From assembly GCA_017609945.1 (NCBI GenBank), contig JAFCCZ010000061.1:1-5542 (forward strand): 5,542 nt of DNA, read 5' to 3'. Shown one piece after another: positions 5,162-5,542 of this stretch. The notes under the pieces were generated by a model, which saw only the letters and a list, made by a program, of their open reading frames with translations, had not been told where the DNA came from and searched no databases. The DNA is from Candidatus Iainarchaeum sp. Lineage in GTDB: Archaea; Iainarchaeota; Iainarchaeia; Iainarchaeales; GCA-2688035. Numbering within the stretch: position 1 is the first letter of the stretch; every line of letters begins with the position of its first letter. The position numbers and the translations under genes were made by a program.

Positions 5162-5542
5162 CCGGAAACGTTTTTGGAAAGGCTTTTCAGATAATGACCT
5201 TTGGTGAGTCGCACGGCGAGGCCATTGGAGTAGTTATTGACGGGGTAAAACCTGGCCTGAAAATAAGCAGTGAGGAAATTCAGAGGGAGATGGACAGAAG
5301 AAAGCCAGGCCAGAGCAGGGTGAGCACTCCCAGAAGAGAATCTGACAAAATCCACATTCTCAGCGGAGTCTTTGAGGGCAAAACCACTGGAACTCCCATT
5401 TGCTTGCTTGTTCGGAACAAGGGTGCGATTTCGTCGGACTACGATTTGATTAAGGACCTGTTTAGGCCAGGGCAGGCAGACTTCACTTATCTCAAAAAGT
5501 ACGGAATCAGAGATTACAGGGGAGGGGGCCGTACTTCAGGGC
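5158..5542 (+). CDS. aroC: Chorismate synthase (5' part, cut by window edge)
   Basis: Converts EPSP to chorismate using reduced FMN without net redox change, the last step of the pathway. The first 128 codons of an expected 350-390 are present. Recognisable motifs are GESHG (16-20, with conserved His19), the MDRRKPGQSR loop, SGVFEGKTTGTP in the core, then RPGQADFTYLKKYG and DYRGGGRTSG at the right edge, which would continue into the family's second signature (RxS-[AG]-R). The commoner form of one motif is RPGHAD, so Gln replaces His there. The gene starts at GTG 5158 and overlaps the aroE stop by 4 bases. No frameshift is seen up to the edge. The missing C-terminal two thirds holds much of the FMN site, so completeness cannot be judged here. 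Confidence 0.96.
   Translation, partial: MTGNVFGKAFQIMTFGESHGEAIGVVIDGVKPGLKISSEEIQREMDRRKPGQSRVSTPRRESDKIHILSGVFEGKTTGTPICLLVRNKGAISSDYDLIKDLFRPGQADFTYLKKYGIRDYRGGGRTSG

Noticed and set aside
4987..5355. 122-residue minus-strand open frame across the aroE-aroC junction
   Set aside because: Antisense to the end of aroE and start of aroC; no motif and no independent support.

Overview
The window is a single, tightly packed, plus-strand block of aromatic amino acid biosynthesis genes. Its eight open reading frames cover all seven steps of the shikimate pathway plus one histidine-phosphatase-family protein. In order they are: the 3' end of a type I-beta DAHP synthase (step 1), a phosphoglycerate-mutase-like phosphatase, EPSP synthase aroA (step 6), P-loop shikimate kinase aroK (step 5), 3-dehydroquinate synthase aroB (step 2), type I dehydroquinase aroD (step 3), shikimate dehydrogenase aroE (step 4), and the 5' part of chorismate synthase aroC (step 7). 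The first and last genes are cut by the window edges.

Layout: 1-143 DAHP synthase tail; 148-768 phosphatase-like gene; 780-2051 aroA; 2048-2581 aroK; 2581-3684 aroB; 3685-4356 aroD; 4349-5161 aroE; 5158-5542 aroC (partial). The largest intergenic gap is 11 bases (769-779), and four junctions overlap by 1 to 8 bases. I see no internal promoter, terminator, RNA gene, repeat or mobile element. This looks like one transcript with translational coupling, so any promoter must lie upstream of the window.

Organism: the sequence alone does not settle it. Arginine is often encoded by AGG (7 of 8 in the phosphatase gene), Shine-Dalgarno sites are strong and close to the starts, and overlapping ATGA/GTGA junctions are common. 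The short type I dehydroquinase and the aroB-aroD-aroE order, as I recall it from Thermococcales-type clusters, also fit an archaeon. The shikimate kinase, however, is the bacterial P-loop (NMP-kinase fold) type and not the GHMP-type kinase usual in archaea. A small-genome archaeon (for example of the DPANN group) with a bacterial-type kinase, or a bacterium with AGG-biased codons, would both fit. I lean weakly to the archaeon.

Together the enzymes would carry PEP and erythrose 4-phosphate through DAHP, dehydroquinate, dehydroshikimate, shikimate, shikimate 3-phosphate and EPSP to chorismate. The window is mainly a primary-metabolism operon and I do not see a clearly new system in it. The parts most worth a second look are the phosphatase gene of unknown role inside the operon and several non-canonical active-site motifs: NSGTSANF in AroA, HSIGP and SVT in AroE, and the lid region of AroK.
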